DNA from: Amycolatopsis sp.
GTDB lineage: Bacteria > Actinomycetota > Actinomycetes > Mycobacteriales > Pseudonocardiaceae
Assembly (NCBI RefSeq): GCF_025464955.1
Contig: NZ_JAODNM010000040.1
Location: 95,162-159,161 of the forward strand
Direction of reading: 5' to 3'
DNA: 64,000 nucleotides
Shown here piece after piece: positions 1 through 7,861 of this stretch. Under the pieces are notes generated by a model. That model saw only the letters and a program-made list of their open reading frames with translations, searched no databases and was not told where the DNA came from. The translations under genes and the position numbers were made by a program. Position 1 is the stretch's first letter. Every line of letters begins with the position of its first letter.

Positions 1-94
1 GCTTGAGACGGGCGACCTCGTGCCCGCGGTCGACGTCGACCTGCTCGGTCAAGCTCTTGATCAGTTCCAGTGTCAGCGGTTCTGGTGCAGCCAC
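1..94 (-). CDS. 5' end of a phage structural-region gene (possibly portal)
   Basis: A GTG start at 94-92 is preceded by a strong GAGGGGG ribosome-binding site just after the terminase stop. The reading frame then stays open to the window edge, giving about 31 residues beginning MAAPEPLTLELIKSLTEQ. In tailed phages the gene after the large terminase is usually the portal protein, so that is the positional guess. The visible residues are too few to assign a family. Confidence 0.5.
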   Translation of the reverse strand, partial: MAAPEPLTLELIKSLTEQVDVDRGHEVARLK

Positions 95-107
95 AACGAA
101 CCCCCTC

Positions 108-1844
108 TCACTCCTGGAACACGGACCGGTCCACCGGCGTCTCTTCGGTCTTGCCGGACAGGAGCACCAGGCGCCGTGCGAGCCGCGCGAGGACCATCGT
201 CACCGCAAGGTCGACCTTGTCTTTCGAGTCGCGGTTCGCCTTGCCCAGGGAAAAGCCCCACTTGTTCGGGCGCCGGCGGGCGTGCCGGACGTGCATCCGC
301 AGGCCGGCGTCGCCGTCCCACTTGAGGGTCTTGTCTTCGTCGATGGCTTGCACCGTCGCCATGGCTTCTTCGGTGAACAGCCGGTTTCGGTCGGCGCCGC
401 CCGGACCCGAGGTCCGCATGTCGAACACCGTGTGGTTTGTTGCGCTGGCCTTGATCAGCAGGTCGTCGCGGAAGTCCTGGTGCCACTGGTCAAAGCAGGC
501 ACCCCAGTACGCCGACTCGTCGGCGTCGTCCCGGGCCGGAGACGGATCCCCGAAGAACGCCACGACCCGGTAGGCGGTGCGGAGCATCTCCACTTCGGTC
601 ATGACCTCGTCGCGTGGAACGAGCCATCCCTTTCCGCGGTCGCCGTGCGGCTTCTGCCACAGTCGGATGGTCTGGACGAAACCGTCGTCGATTCGGCATG
701 CGATCAGGCCGGTCGAGTCCTCCGACTTCGAGCAGTCCAGCGCGATGGCGATCATCTGGCCGGGCGCGATCCGGATGTCCGGGTGCGCGCCTTCGTCGAA
801 CGCGCGCGGGTCGATCCAGCCGGACTCGTTGGCAGCGGTGGCGTTGAAGTAGTAGCGGAGCGAGTCCGCGACCGGGGTGGAGGTGTCGTAGATTTCGCCG
901 GTGATCCGGTCGAGGTCCACCCACGGCGCGTCCGCGTACGCCGCGCGAAGACCTAGTTGGACATCGAGGTCCGTGTGCAGCGACAAGTAGGCCGGGGCCT
1001 CACAGGAGTCGTAGAGGATGTCCTGCCGCGGCGTCTTGCCGGCGACCTGGTTCTGCCACGACTCAAACGTGTCCTCCGCGACCGAACCGCCGCCCTCCTC
1101 ATGGGCGTTGGTGAACTCGCAGATCCGCGCAAGCCCGTCCGGAGACTTCGCGACGTTACGTCGGACCACGTCGGCCATGGCCTTGCCGCCGGACGACGTC
1201 GTCATGTGGTGCGGTTCCTCGAGCGCGATGAACGTCGCCGGGTCACCCTCGGCGGACTTCACCGACGTGGTGAGGATCTGCATCCGGCTGCCGGACTTCG
1301 CCGCCGAGCCAAGCTTGCCGGCGTCGAACCCGATGGCCATCTTCAGCCGCTTGGACACCATCGCGTTCGCGACGAGTAGTACGTCCTGCGCCTGGCCCTC
1401 GCTGTTGGCCGCGATCTGGACGAGCGCCACGCGGTGCGCGACACCGACCGGGTTGCCCAGTTCGTCGAAGTGGTGGAAGACCACCGGCCCTGCGAACTCG
1501 ATGAGCAGCATCGCCGCCGCGAACGGCGACTTGCCATTGCCCTTCGAGCGCCTGTTCACCGCACGCCGGTAGAGCCACTTGCCCTGATCATCGACGGCGT
1601 AGAACTGGACCAGGAAACGCTTCTGCGCGCGGGTGAATCGCCACGGCTGGCCGGTCAGGTGGTGCACGAGCCACTGCTCGGCCCACAGGATGACGTCGAA
1701 CCCCAGCGTCGCCGGAAGGTTAGCCAAGTCATCTGGCCACGGCAGCGAACGCCACGCGCCGTAGACCCGGTCCCGGTAGTAGCCAGTCGGCGGCTCAATC
1801 TCGTCGAACCGCAGGTCGGTCGGGGCTTCGAGGAGAGCAGTCAC
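108..1844 (-). CDS. Phage terminase large subunit
   Basis: DNA-packaging motor ATPase and nuclease that loads phage DNA into procapsids. The protein (about 578 residues) has a terminase-type Walker A region at about residue 100 (RRSKGNGKS), a Walker B-like segment FIALEEPHH in the middle of the ATPase half, and a C-terminal RNase H-fold nuclease with acidic motifs IALDCSKSEDSTG and KDKVDLAVTMVLA. The GTG at 1844 is preferred over an upstream TTG at 1868 because a GAGGGG site lies six bases before it. The small-subunit gene is immediately upstream on the same strand. All the usual motif positions are present, so it looks intact. Confidence 0.9.
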   Translation of the reverse strand: MTALLEAPTDLRFDEIEPPTGYYRDRVYGAWRSLPWPDDLANLPATLGFDVILWAEQWLVHHLTGQPWRFTRAQKRFLVQFYAVDDQGKWLYRRAVNRRSKGNGKSPFAAAMLLIEFAGPVVFHHFDELGNPVGVAHRVALVQIAANSEGQAQDVLLVANAMVSKRLKMAIGFDAGKLGSAAKSGSRMQILTTSVKSAEGDPATFIALEEPHHMTTSSGGKAMADVVRRNVAKSPDGLARICEFTNAHEEGGGSVAEDTFESWQNQVAGKTPRQDILYDSCEAPAYLSLHTDLDVQLGLRAAYADAPWVDLDRITGEIYDTSTPVADSLRYYFNATAANESGWIDPRAFDEGAHPDIRIAPGQMIAIALDCSKSEDSTGLIACRIDDGFVQTIRLWQKPHGDRGKGWLVPRDEVMTEVEMLRTAYRVVAFFGDPSPARDDADESAYWGACFDQWHQDFRDDLLIKASATNHTVFDMRTSGPGGADRNRLFTEEAMATVQAIDEDKTLKWDGDAGLRMHVRHARRRPNKWGFSLGKANRDSKDKVDLAVTMVLARLARRLVLLSGKTEETPVDRSVFQE

Positions 1845-1885
1845 GATCGCCCCCTCAGCCCCGAGCAACTACTCCCGGAGAGTTC

Positions 1886-2362
1886 TCACAGACCCGCTGC
1901 TTTCGCGCGATCGATCGGAGTGACATTCGCCAACTCTGGGACTTCCTCACCGCGCTGAACCTCGATCTTCAGGCGCCGGCGGGCCGACTCCAGCGTCATG
2001 AGCTCGGCCATCATCGACCGGACCTCCGCCATCTTCATCGCCGTCCAGCCCTTCACGACGATGCCGCGGATGAAGTCGTCGATCGCGAGCATGTAGATCC
2101 TCGCGGTCTGCCAGTCCGACGCGGTGTAGAACTCGTCGTACCCGGAGACCTTCATCGACGCCCACAGGTCGAGGGTCATCGGAAGTGGTTCGTCGACGCC
2201 CTCCGGGAAAGCCAGCGGAGGCTGTTCACACGAACCCTGCGCCACCGGCTTCGACACGTTGTCCGGGTGATCCGGGTGGCCGATCGCCGTAGTGGCGTGA
2301 CCGAGTTTGACGTCCGAGCGTTTGCGGTTCGCACCGCCGCTCCTGCCTGCAACTCCGGGCAT
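1886..2362 (-). CDS. Phage terminase small subunit (P27-like)
   Basis: The 158-residue protein has the size and position of a terminase small subunit, which recognises phage DNA and delivers it to the large subunit. It begins with a basic, glycine-rich segment (GRSGGANRKRSD), then a helical core (LDLWASMKVSGYDEFYTASDWQTA) and a C-terminal helical region ending in LANVTPIDRAK, a layout seen in P27-type small subunits of actinophages. It lies directly upstream of the large subunit with a 41-base gap. The ATG start has only a weak ribosome-binding site. Confidence 0.8.
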   Translation of the reverse strand: MPGVAGRSGGANRKRSDVKLGHATTAIGHPDHPDNVSKPVAQGSCEQPPLAFPEGVDEPLPMTLDLWASMKVSGYDEFYTASDWQTARIYMLAIDDFIRGIVVKGWTAMKMAEVRSMMAELMTLESARRRLKIEVQRGEEVPELANVTPIDRAKAAGL

Positions 2363-2574
2363 GATTCACAACCCAACTGTCAACAAAGGACGGACGACCG
2401 CCCCTCGCGGCGACCGGCATCGCGCCGACCGACCAAGGCTTGCCTAACCAGAGCTCATTCGCTGAGGGCACTCACAGGCCCTAACCGACCGACCAGGGCC
2501 CCTAAGGGGCGGAGGGGGAGTCGGGGGGTGGGGTGAGTTGCTCCCTCGCGAAAGTGTTTTGTCAATGAAAACTT
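2363..2574. other. Gap between HNH gene and terminase genes
   Basis: No convincing reading frame. The stretch includes a short palindrome around GCCCCTAAGGGGC and a very G-rich run near 2510-2530 on the plus strand, possibly a terminator or a packaging-site feature next to the terminase genes. No cos site is identifiable. Confidence 0.4.
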
Positions 2575-2937
2575 TCATTTTGTTTCGATCGTGCGATCAG
2601 GCTCGGCGACGGTTGGCTGGTCGCCGGCCGGGCGTAGCCCTGGGTGCGGGGGTACTGGGCGCAGGGTACGTGGCCCTACCCCCCGTGCTGCTAGTCCTTC
2701 AGCTGCTGACTTCGCTCGATGATGTGTGTCGCAGATCCGACGCGCGTTCTCCACCCGGTCGCTGCCGCCCGCTGAGTGAGGCGTGACGTGGTCGGTGTCG
2801 CGTGCTGGTGCGCCGCATCGCTGGCCATTCTCCACCACCTCACAGCGTCCGTGTGAGCGTCGGGCCACTATGGCCATGGTGCGATGCCACTCGCGTGAAT
2901 GGACGCGGCGTTGGGCGCGCTGCCATCCCCCGCTCAT
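2575..2937 (-). CDS. HNH endonuclease
   Basis: Small phage HNH nuclease, a type often found beside terminase genes and needed for packaging in some phages. The core reads TDHVTPHSAGGSDRVENARR followed by ICDTHHRAKSAAE, giving the H...N...H catalytic residues. Cysteines in GRCEVV, QRCGAP and ICDTHH probably form the structural zinc site. The ATG at 2937 (MSGGWQRAQRR) is favoured because it resembles the usual family N-terminus and overlaps the stop of a short upstream leader frame. In-frame starts further upstream (3021, 3030) would give up to 151 residues. Confidence 0.82.
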   Translation of the reverse strand: MSGGWQRAQRRVHSREWHRTMAIVARRSHGRCEVVENGQRCGAPARDTDHVTPHSAGGSDRVENARRICDTHHRAKSAAEGLAARGVGPRTLRPVPPHPGLRPAGDQPTVAEPDRTIETK

Positions 2938-2987
2938 CGCGAACGCGGCGGCTGTCCGATGTCGTGCATCAGTGGCGGTGCCGACAT
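2934..2987 (-). CDS. Possible 17-codon leader peptide of the HNH gene
   Basis: The only strong ribosome-binding site here (GGGGGAGG, five bases before the ATG at 2987) points to a 17-codon frame, MSAPPLMHDIGQPPRSR. Its TGA overlaps the ATG of the HNH endonuclease as ATGA. That layout would couple HNH translation to the leader, because the HNH start has no good site of its own. This is inference from layout only; the frame may be fortuitous. Confidence 0.3.
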   Translation of the reverse strand: MSAPPLMHDIGQPPRSR

Positions 2988-3030
2988 GACGACCTCCCCC
3001 CGACCTGTTGGTGAGCGCCATCCTGGGCAT

Positions 3031-3070
3031 GAGAAAGCCCCGGCCAGTTAGCTACTGGTCGGGGCTTCTC
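3031..3070 (-). terminator. Terminator hairpin between early and late prophage genes
   Basis: A nearly perfect stem-loop pairs the left arm (3031-3048) with the right arm (3054-3070) around a five-base loop. The core on the plus strand is AGCCCCGGCCAGT...ACTGGTCGGGGCT. It separates the early operon, whose last gene ends at 3160, from the HNH-terminase genes. Confidence 0.7.
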
Positions 3071-3159
3071 GAAGTCTTCGTTGGAGACAGAGGTCCAACA
3101 TCAAGATCGTACGTTCGGTGCAGGTCAGCTGTCAACCAGGGTTGCGCCGAGGCGTGAAA

Positions 3160-3405
3160 TCAGAGTGCCTTCTGCCGGCGGGTGTACGCGGCGACGTGCT
3201 GCTCGATGTGTTGTCTGATCTGAGCCGCGGACCAGTTAGGTTCGATGCCGACGTAGATCCAGTTGATCGCGTCATTGGCGAACTCAAGCATCGCCCACTG
3301 CAGATCCTTCCGGGCCTTCGGGTCGTCGGTCGCTGCTTCGATGGGGCCGCGGGCCTCTCGGCGGTCCAGGCTCGCGGTCATCGGGTCAGGTTGGTCCGGG
3401 CTCAT
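3160..3405 (-). CDS. Small phage protein, unknown function
   Basis: 81 residues beginning MSPDQPDPMTASLDRREARG, with a helical C-terminal half (DLQWAMLEFANDAINWIYVG). The ATG at 3405 has a GGAAAG site upstream. The frame stays open further upstream, but that part is Arg/Ser/Thr-rich and looks non-coding. It is the last gene of the leftward early operon. No family is recognised. Confidence 0.6.
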   Translation of the reverse strand: MSPDQPDPMTASLDRREARGPIEAATDDPKARKDLQWAMLEFANDAINWIYVGIEPNWSAAQIRQHIEQHVAAYTRRQKAL

Positions 3406-3472
3406 GCCGCTACTTTCCGAACGTCGGGGTGGTGGTTGATGAGTCGGTCGGTTGCGGCCGACCGTTACTCGC

Positions 3473-3895
3473 TTATCTCGGTCTCGCCGTCGCGTTGAGC
3501 TTCGCGTTGAGCGCGTCAGCGACCTTGCACCAGTGTGGGTCGTGCGGGTTGCCGGTCGTTCCCCACGGCAGCATGAGCTGGTCACCTGTCGCCCTGGGTA
3601 TGACGTGGATGTGCAGGTGGAAGATGCTCTGCGTGGCCGGTTTGCCGATGCTGGTCAGGATGTTCGAGTGGTCCATCTCGCGGGCCAGTTCGGCGGCGCG
3701 GTGCATGGTGTAGGCGGTGACGACGGGGTCGGTGGTCGCGTCGTCTACGTGCTCGCGTGGGACGACGAGGACGTGCCCCTCGACGACGGGGTCGAGCGGT
3801 TTGAACGCCACGGCGTCCGGCCACTCGCGGACGATCGCAGCAGGCGCGGTGCCGGCCACGACCTCGCAGAACACGCAGTCGCTCACGGTCGGCAT
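3473..3895 (-). CDS. HIT-family nucleotide hydrolase/transferase
   Basis: About 140 residues with the histidine-triad signature HLHIHVIPR near the C-terminus. An N-terminal CVFCEVVAG pair of cysteines is typical of zinc-containing bacterial HIT proteins, and PLDPVVEGHVLVVPREHV matches the central beta strands. Family members cleave nucleoside phosphoramidates or dinucleoside polyphosphates. The start at 3895 lies four bases after the stop of the upstream gene. A HIT protein inside a phage early operon is probably an accessory (moron) or nucleotide-metabolism gene; its substrate cannot be read from the sequence. Confidence 0.85.
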   Translation of the reverse strand: MPTVSDCVFCEVVAGTAPAAIVREWPDAVAFKPLDPVVEGHVLVVPREHVDDATTDPVVTAYTMHRAAELAREMDHSNILTSIGKPATQSIFHLHIHVIPRATGDQLMLPWGTTGNPHDPHWCKVADALNAKLNATARPR

Positions 3896-3899
3896 GTCG

Positions 3900-4610
3900 T
3901 CATCCCGCCTGTTCGATGTCACGGTCGTAGATGGTGTCCTGCGCGGGCAGGAGGTGCACCACGGCGAGCGAGATGAACCGCGGCGGTGGCGCGGGCGGGT
4001 AGGCCTTGCCACAGCGGACGGCTACACCGCGGAGCACGGTGACGCCGTCGTCCCCGATGCCGACGAGGTGGGCGACCGCATCCAGCAGTGGCGCGGCTCC
4101 GATGACGATCAGGTGGGAGCCGACGAGGACGCTCGCCGAGGGTGGTGTGGTGGCCGTGACTCTCAGCCGCTCCGGGGACCGCGGCCCGTCGGCGTTGGGC
4201 ACGCGAACCGGCGGCGCAGTGAGGCGTGCGAGGTCGTCGGCGGTGAGGTTGGCGACGGCCTTGATCATCGCGTCGTAGATGTCAGCGGTCCGTTGGCCGA
4301 CCGCGACTTCGCCGAACAATCCGCGCGGGCACGGGATGAGGGTACGCACCATGCTGCGCGGCTGGCCGTAGCTGAACCAGCATTCCCACTCCGCCTGGGT
4401 TCCGACCATCGGGCGGGTGTCTCGGGTGATGACCACGCTCGCGGCAGTGAGTCCCAACCATCGGTCAGGCGGGTCTGCGGGTGCGGTGCCGGTTCGCCAA
4501 TGGACGTCGATGAGTTCGATGATGGCGTCGGGTCCGCCGGTGAAGCCGCGCTGGTAGTTGGTGCGGACCTGCTCGCGCCAGTCGGCGGGCAGTGTGACGG
4601 TGTCGGTCAT
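3900..4610 (-). CDS. Prophage protein of unknown function
   Basis: 236 residues, MTDTVTLPADWREQVRTNYQ at the N-terminus, with no recognisable catalytic motif. It starts three bases after the upstream gene's stop and ends four bases before the HIT gene, so it is translated as part of the early operon. A central stretch (PERLRVTATTPPSASVLVGS) is Pro/Thr-rich, and the C-terminal half has short hydrophobic strands. Confidence 0.65.
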   Translation of the reverse strand: MTDTVTLPADWREQVRTNYQRGFTGGPDAIIELIDVHWRTGTAPADPPDRWLGLTAASVVITRDTRPMVGTQAEWECWFSYGQPRSMVRTLIPCPRGLFGEVAVGQRTADIYDAMIKAVANLTADDLARLTAPPVRVPNADGPRSPERLRVTATTPPSASVLVGSHLIVIGAAPLLDAVAHLVGIGDDGVTVLRGVAVRCGKAYPPAPPPRFISLAVVHLLPAQDTIYDRDIEQAG

Positions 4611-4613
4611 TGG

Positions 4614-5504
4614 TCAGCCTGCCTGTTCGAGGGGTAGCGCACCGCGGCGCTTGCGGAAGGACTCGAGGGCTTGCGCGCGGGTCACAAGCCTCCGGGAGCG
4701 GGTCCCGGAGACGGTCCAGCTGTCCTCATGCGACCAGCGGCGCAGCGTGCCCACCGGGACGCCGAGCTCTTCGGCGAGCCGGGCGTAGTCGCTCTGGCCG
4801 TCGCCGAGCTCATGCCAGCGGCTGCGTGGCCAGACCGTGCCACAGTTGGAGCATCTGAGTTCGGTGGCGTCGGTGCGAACGCGGAGTCGTGCGCCGCACT
4901 CGAGGGTGACGGGGCGCGTGGCTGTGTCGATGCCGAGTACCCGGACCGTGCAGGTGCCGAGCCGGATGGTTGGGGCGTCCATGCGGCCGGCCGATCGCAG
5001 TGCGGCGAGTACGGCGTGGACTTCGGCGGCGAAGTCGGCGAGCCACTCCTGCCCCATCACCCAATGCCACTCAAACTTCAAGGTACCGATCTCACGGGCC
5101 ATAGTGACCCGGCCGTCCGGGACCGTGCCCCGGAGCTGGTCCCGCGCGGTGTCGAGAGACCGTTCCTCCCTGACCTCACGGGCCCACCCGGCGATGCTGG
5201 CGAGGGCCGCGGGTGGTTGCCCGGCCGACGTGGACGAACGGACGTCGGTGTGGACGATGAGCCCGTCAACGGCGGGTGAACGTGGACCCGGGACCGGTCG
5301 GCTGCCGCCGGCGTTGCTGCCTGAGCCGCCAGGGATCAACTCCTCGACGTCCGTCAACTCGTAGTACAGCCGGCCCAGTTCGGTGACGGCCTTGGCGAGT
5401 TTCTCGCTGCACGGGTCGCAGGCGAGGCGGCCGGGTGCGGCACGGTAGGCGACGCCGTCGTTGCAGCTGCAGCCGAGGACGCACGTCCTGATCGTTGCGG
5501 TCAT
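4614..5504 (-). CDS. Prophage zinc-ribbon/HTH protein
   Basis: About 296 residues. The N-terminus has a cysteine-rich zinc-binding segment (RTCVLGCSCNDG then LACDPCSEKL). A second zinc-ribbon half site, RCSNCGTVW, lies in the C-terminal third. The C-terminus carries a helix-turn-helix-like segment, YARLAEELGVPVGTLRRW. The layout suggests a DNA-binding regulator or replication accessory protein. The ATG at 5504 overlaps the upstream stop as ATGA, which fixes the start; the frame further upstream is Arg/Pro-rich and not coding. Confidence 0.7.
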   Translation of the reverse strand: MTATIRTCVLGCSCNDGVAYRAAPGRLACDPCSEKLAKAVTELGRLYYELTDVEELIPGGSGSNAGGSRPVPGPRSPAVDGLIVHTDVRSSTSAGQPPAALASIAGWAREVREERSLDTARDQLRGTVPDGRVTMAREIGTLKFEWHWVMGQEWLADFAAEVHAVLAALRSAGRMDAPTIRLGTCTVRVLGIDTATRPVTLECGARLRVRTDATELRCSNCGTVWPRSRWHELGDGQSDYARLAEELGVPVGTLRRWSHEDSWTVSGTRSRRLVTRAQALESFRKRRGALPLEQAG

Positions 5505-5704
5505 TCGCGTGCCTCTCGTCCGTCCAGGGAGGAATGGGTGTGCAGCCAGCCGTCTGGGCCGTGGGGGTTCGGGACCAGTTCGACCTCGGGGACGCAGACG
5601 CAGACAGGTCCGTTGGTGTCGTGTTCGATCAGGTCGCCGATCGGGTGGACGTGCACGACTCCGGTGTCGATGGGCAGCGCTTCCCACCGCTTCACCCTGG
5701 TCAT
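5501..5704 (-). CDS. Small prophage protein, unknown
   Basis: 67 residues, MTRVKRWEALPIDTGVVHVH..., with a CVCV motif in the middle. It is linked by ATGA overlaps to the genes on both sides, which is the main evidence that it is real. No family recognised. Confidence 0.6.
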   Translation of the reverse strand: MTRVKRWEALPIDTGVVHVHPIGDLIEHDTNGPVCVCVPEVELVPNPHGPDGWLHTHSSLDGREARE

Positions 5705-6117
5705 CGTCTTGGTCCCCGCGGATTGGGTTGGACGCGGTAGCGACCGCGCCCGCAGGTGGCGTCACGTTCCCCGAAGATCGGTGACCTCGGTGGGTCACCA
5801 GCGCCGTGCTCGTGCCTCTGCCCGCAGTACGGGCACCTGACAGCGACGATCCCGCCGCCACCGTCGTAGCCGGTGAAGACCACTGGGACACGGCCATGGA
5901 GGATGGCCTCAGCGGCTAGAACCTCAGGGCTCTGAGTCCGGCGCCCAACAGCGCGGGCGGCGGCCTCGAATGGTTCCAGCGGCACGCACTTCGGAAAGCT
6001 GTCGCGCCATGCTTGCCGTTCCGCCGCACGGGTGGCGCGGAACTCCTCGATAGTGGGGACGTAGGTCTTGTACTGGCCGTGACCATCGATTGCCTTGCCT
6101 GGCATAGCTTCCAACAT
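5701..6117 (-). CDS. Prophage zinc-finger-like protein, unknown
   Basis: 138 residues. A charged helical N-terminal half (TIEEFRATRAAERQAWRDSF) is followed by a CPYCGQRHEH zinc-finger-like motif and a later cysteine (DATCGRGRY). A GGGAGA site precedes the ATG at 6117. The stop overlaps the next start as ATGA. The function is unknown; single-stranded-DNA or RNA binding is possible from the zinc motif and position beside the replication ATPase. Confidence 0.65.
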   Translation of the reverse strand: MLEAMPGKAIDGHGQYKTYVPTIEEFRATRAAERQAWRDSFPKCVPLEPFEAAARAVGRRTQSPEVLAAEAILHGRVPVVFTGYDGGGGIVAVRCPYCGQRHEHGAGDPPRSPIFGERDATCGRGRYRVQPNPRGPRR

Positions 6118-6135
6118 GGTGATCTCCCGGTCTGC

Positions 6136-7425
6136 TCAGCTGATGCGGGTGATGCCGCTCTCGTAGTCCGATTGGCCGACCGTCCAGGGCAGGATGTCGG
6201 TGCCGTGCTTGAGCAGCGACGGCCAGGATCGTTCGTCTCGGGAGCCGCGCCAGGCAACCATCTCGACGATGCTGGGGTGTTCTTCTGCGGCTGCATCGCC
6301 GTAGCCGCGGAGCCCAAAGCCGAACTCGGGCCAGCGCAGCAGCAGCGACGAGCCGGTGGGGCGGAGCTTGCGGCCGCCTTGGGCTTCGCCGACGTGACCG
6401 ACGTGGGCCTCGAGGATGAGCGTGAACTTGTACTTGACGCGCAGCTGGTCGAGGGCGTCGACGAGGGCTTTGGCTGCGGGTTCGTCGCGGATGTCGAGTT
6501 TGCTCAGGCGGTAGAGCGGCCCGGCGACAACGAGGTCGGGCGCGGCGGCGGCGATCTTCGCTTCGATGCGGCCGAAGTCGCGCGGGTCGGCTAGGTCGAG
6601 TCCGGCCGGCGTGATGATGAACCGGAGTTGGTCTTTCCAGTCGATGGGCGCGAGTGCGTGGGTTTCGCGCAGGTGGTTGATCGCGCCGACGTAGCGGCGG
6701 TAGCGGCGGCGGATTTGGCGGGTGGAGTTCTCGGCGTCGATGACGAGCACCCGGAACCCTTCACGGCTGAACAGTTCGCCGGTGAACGGGTGGGCGCCGC
6801 CGGCGACGGCGAGCGCGATCTGGGCGAGCAGGGTGGACTTCCCGACGCCTTCGAACGCAGTGATCATGAGCCGGTCCATGCGCTCGAGGAGGTTCGGCAC
6901 CAGCCAGGCGTAGGGCTCGTCCGGCTCGTCGAGCAGCTCCTGCAGGCTGGTGGGTGGCTGGGCGACCGCGGGGGTGAGCGCTTCGGCGGTAGCGGCGAGC
7001 CCGGTGACGGCGGCTTGGACGATGGCAGCCACGTCCTCGGGTTCGGTGGCCGTTTCGAGGCGTTGGCCTAGCCGGGTCGCGACGATGTCGGCTTCCCGGA
7101 TCGTGAAGCACATGGCGACTTGCTCGGCGTAGTGATCCCAATCGCTGAGGGGCGGCGAATTGGACGCGCAGGCGAGCACGAATTGCCGGGCGCGTTCGGC
7201 CTGGTCGGCGATGTCGATGGACGAGGCCACGTCAGCGGCGATGACGAGCGGGTCGAGCGGGATGCCGCGGCGGATGCGGTCGCGCACCACGGTCACGACG
7301 GGCTCCATGCTGGCCGCCCACGCCTGCGCTGGGATGCTCAAGAACTTGTCACGGACCGCGGGGTGCCCAGACAGCGTCATCTCGAGGAGTCGCCGTTCGG
7401 CGATGAGGTCATGCCGTGCGCTCAT
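6136..7425 (-). CDS. Phage replicative ATPase (DnaB N-terminal-like plus RepA-type RecA fold)
   Basis: About 429 residues. The N-terminal 110 residues (ERRLLEMTLSGHPAVRDKFL ... DWDHYAEQVAMCF) resemble the helical primase-binding domain of DnaB helicases. The second half is an AAA/RecA-type ATPase with Walker A GVGKST at residues 193-198 and a Walker B-like strand FRVLVIDAENS. It also has a DLVVAGPLYRLSK segment and an EAHVGH sensor region, as in RepA/AAA_25 plasmid and phage helicases. The start at 7425 follows an AGAGGAG site and overlaps the end of the upstream gene by 17 bases. It is the probable replication motor of the prophage. Confidence 0.82.
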   Translation of the reverse strand: MSARHDLIAERRLLEMTLSGHPAVRDKFLSIPAQAWAASMEPVVTVVRDRIRRGIPLDPLVIAADVASSIDIADQAERARQFVLACASNSPPLSDWDHYAEQVAMCFTIREADIVATRLGQRLETATEPEDVAAIVQAAVTGLAATAEALTPAVAQPPTSLQELLDEPDEPYAWLVPNLLERMDRLMITAFEGVGKSTLLAQIALAVAGGAHPFTGELFSREGFRVLVIDAENSTRQIRRRYRRYVGAINHLRETHALAPIDWKDQLRFIITPAGLDLADPRDFGRIEAKIAAAAPDLVVAGPLYRLSKLDIRDEPAAKALVDALDQLRVKYKFTLILEAHVGHVGEAQGGRKLRPTGSSLLLRWPEFGFGLRGYGDAAAEEHPSIVEMVAWRGSRDERSWPSLLKHGTDILPWTVGQSDYESGITRIS

Positions 7426-7861
7426 AGCCGCGACTCCTCTTCTCCTGGATGGTCGGCAACGCCTTGGGGTTGAGGCAGGGGCACAGGTCATGGCAGCCCG
7501 CTTGGCGGTGCTGGATGCTGGGAGCGATCTCGGGGCCGCCAGCGCCGAGGAAGGTCGCGATGGGCTGGTGGTAGTGGCCTTCGACGCGGTCGATGCGTTC
7601 CCAGATCCGAGCGAGGATCCGTTGTGACTGAGCGAAGAGCCACGCGCTGGTGACTACCAGCGGTTGGAAGTCTTCGGCTTCGACTTGGGTGGCGAGGATG
7701 GCAGCAACGTTGAGGCCTTCGTCGTCGACGGCGTCGCGGTGGGCAAGGGCGCAGGCTTGGACGTTGGCCGGGTAGGTGCCGGACACGGCGAGCAGGTCAA
7801 CCTCGAAGCGGCCGACCTGCCACCAGCGGCCGGTGTCGTCGAGTTGGCGAATGACGATCAC
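7409..7861 (-). CDS. Prophage protein, unknown
   Basis: 150 residues starting MIVIRQLDDTGRWWQVGRFE. Near the C-terminus CHDLCPCLNP forms a cysteine cluster. Its ATG overlaps the upstream stop (ATGA) and its 3' end overlaps the replicative ATPase start, so it belongs to the replication module. No family recognised. Confidence 0.62.
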   Translation of the reverse strand: MIVIRQLDDTGRWWQVGRFEVDLLAVSGTYPANVQACALAHRDAVDDEGLNVAAILATQVEAEDFQPLVVTSAWLFAQSQRILARIWERIDRVEGHYHQPIATFLGAGGPEIAPSIQHRQAGCHDLCPCLNPKALPTIQEKRSRGYERTA

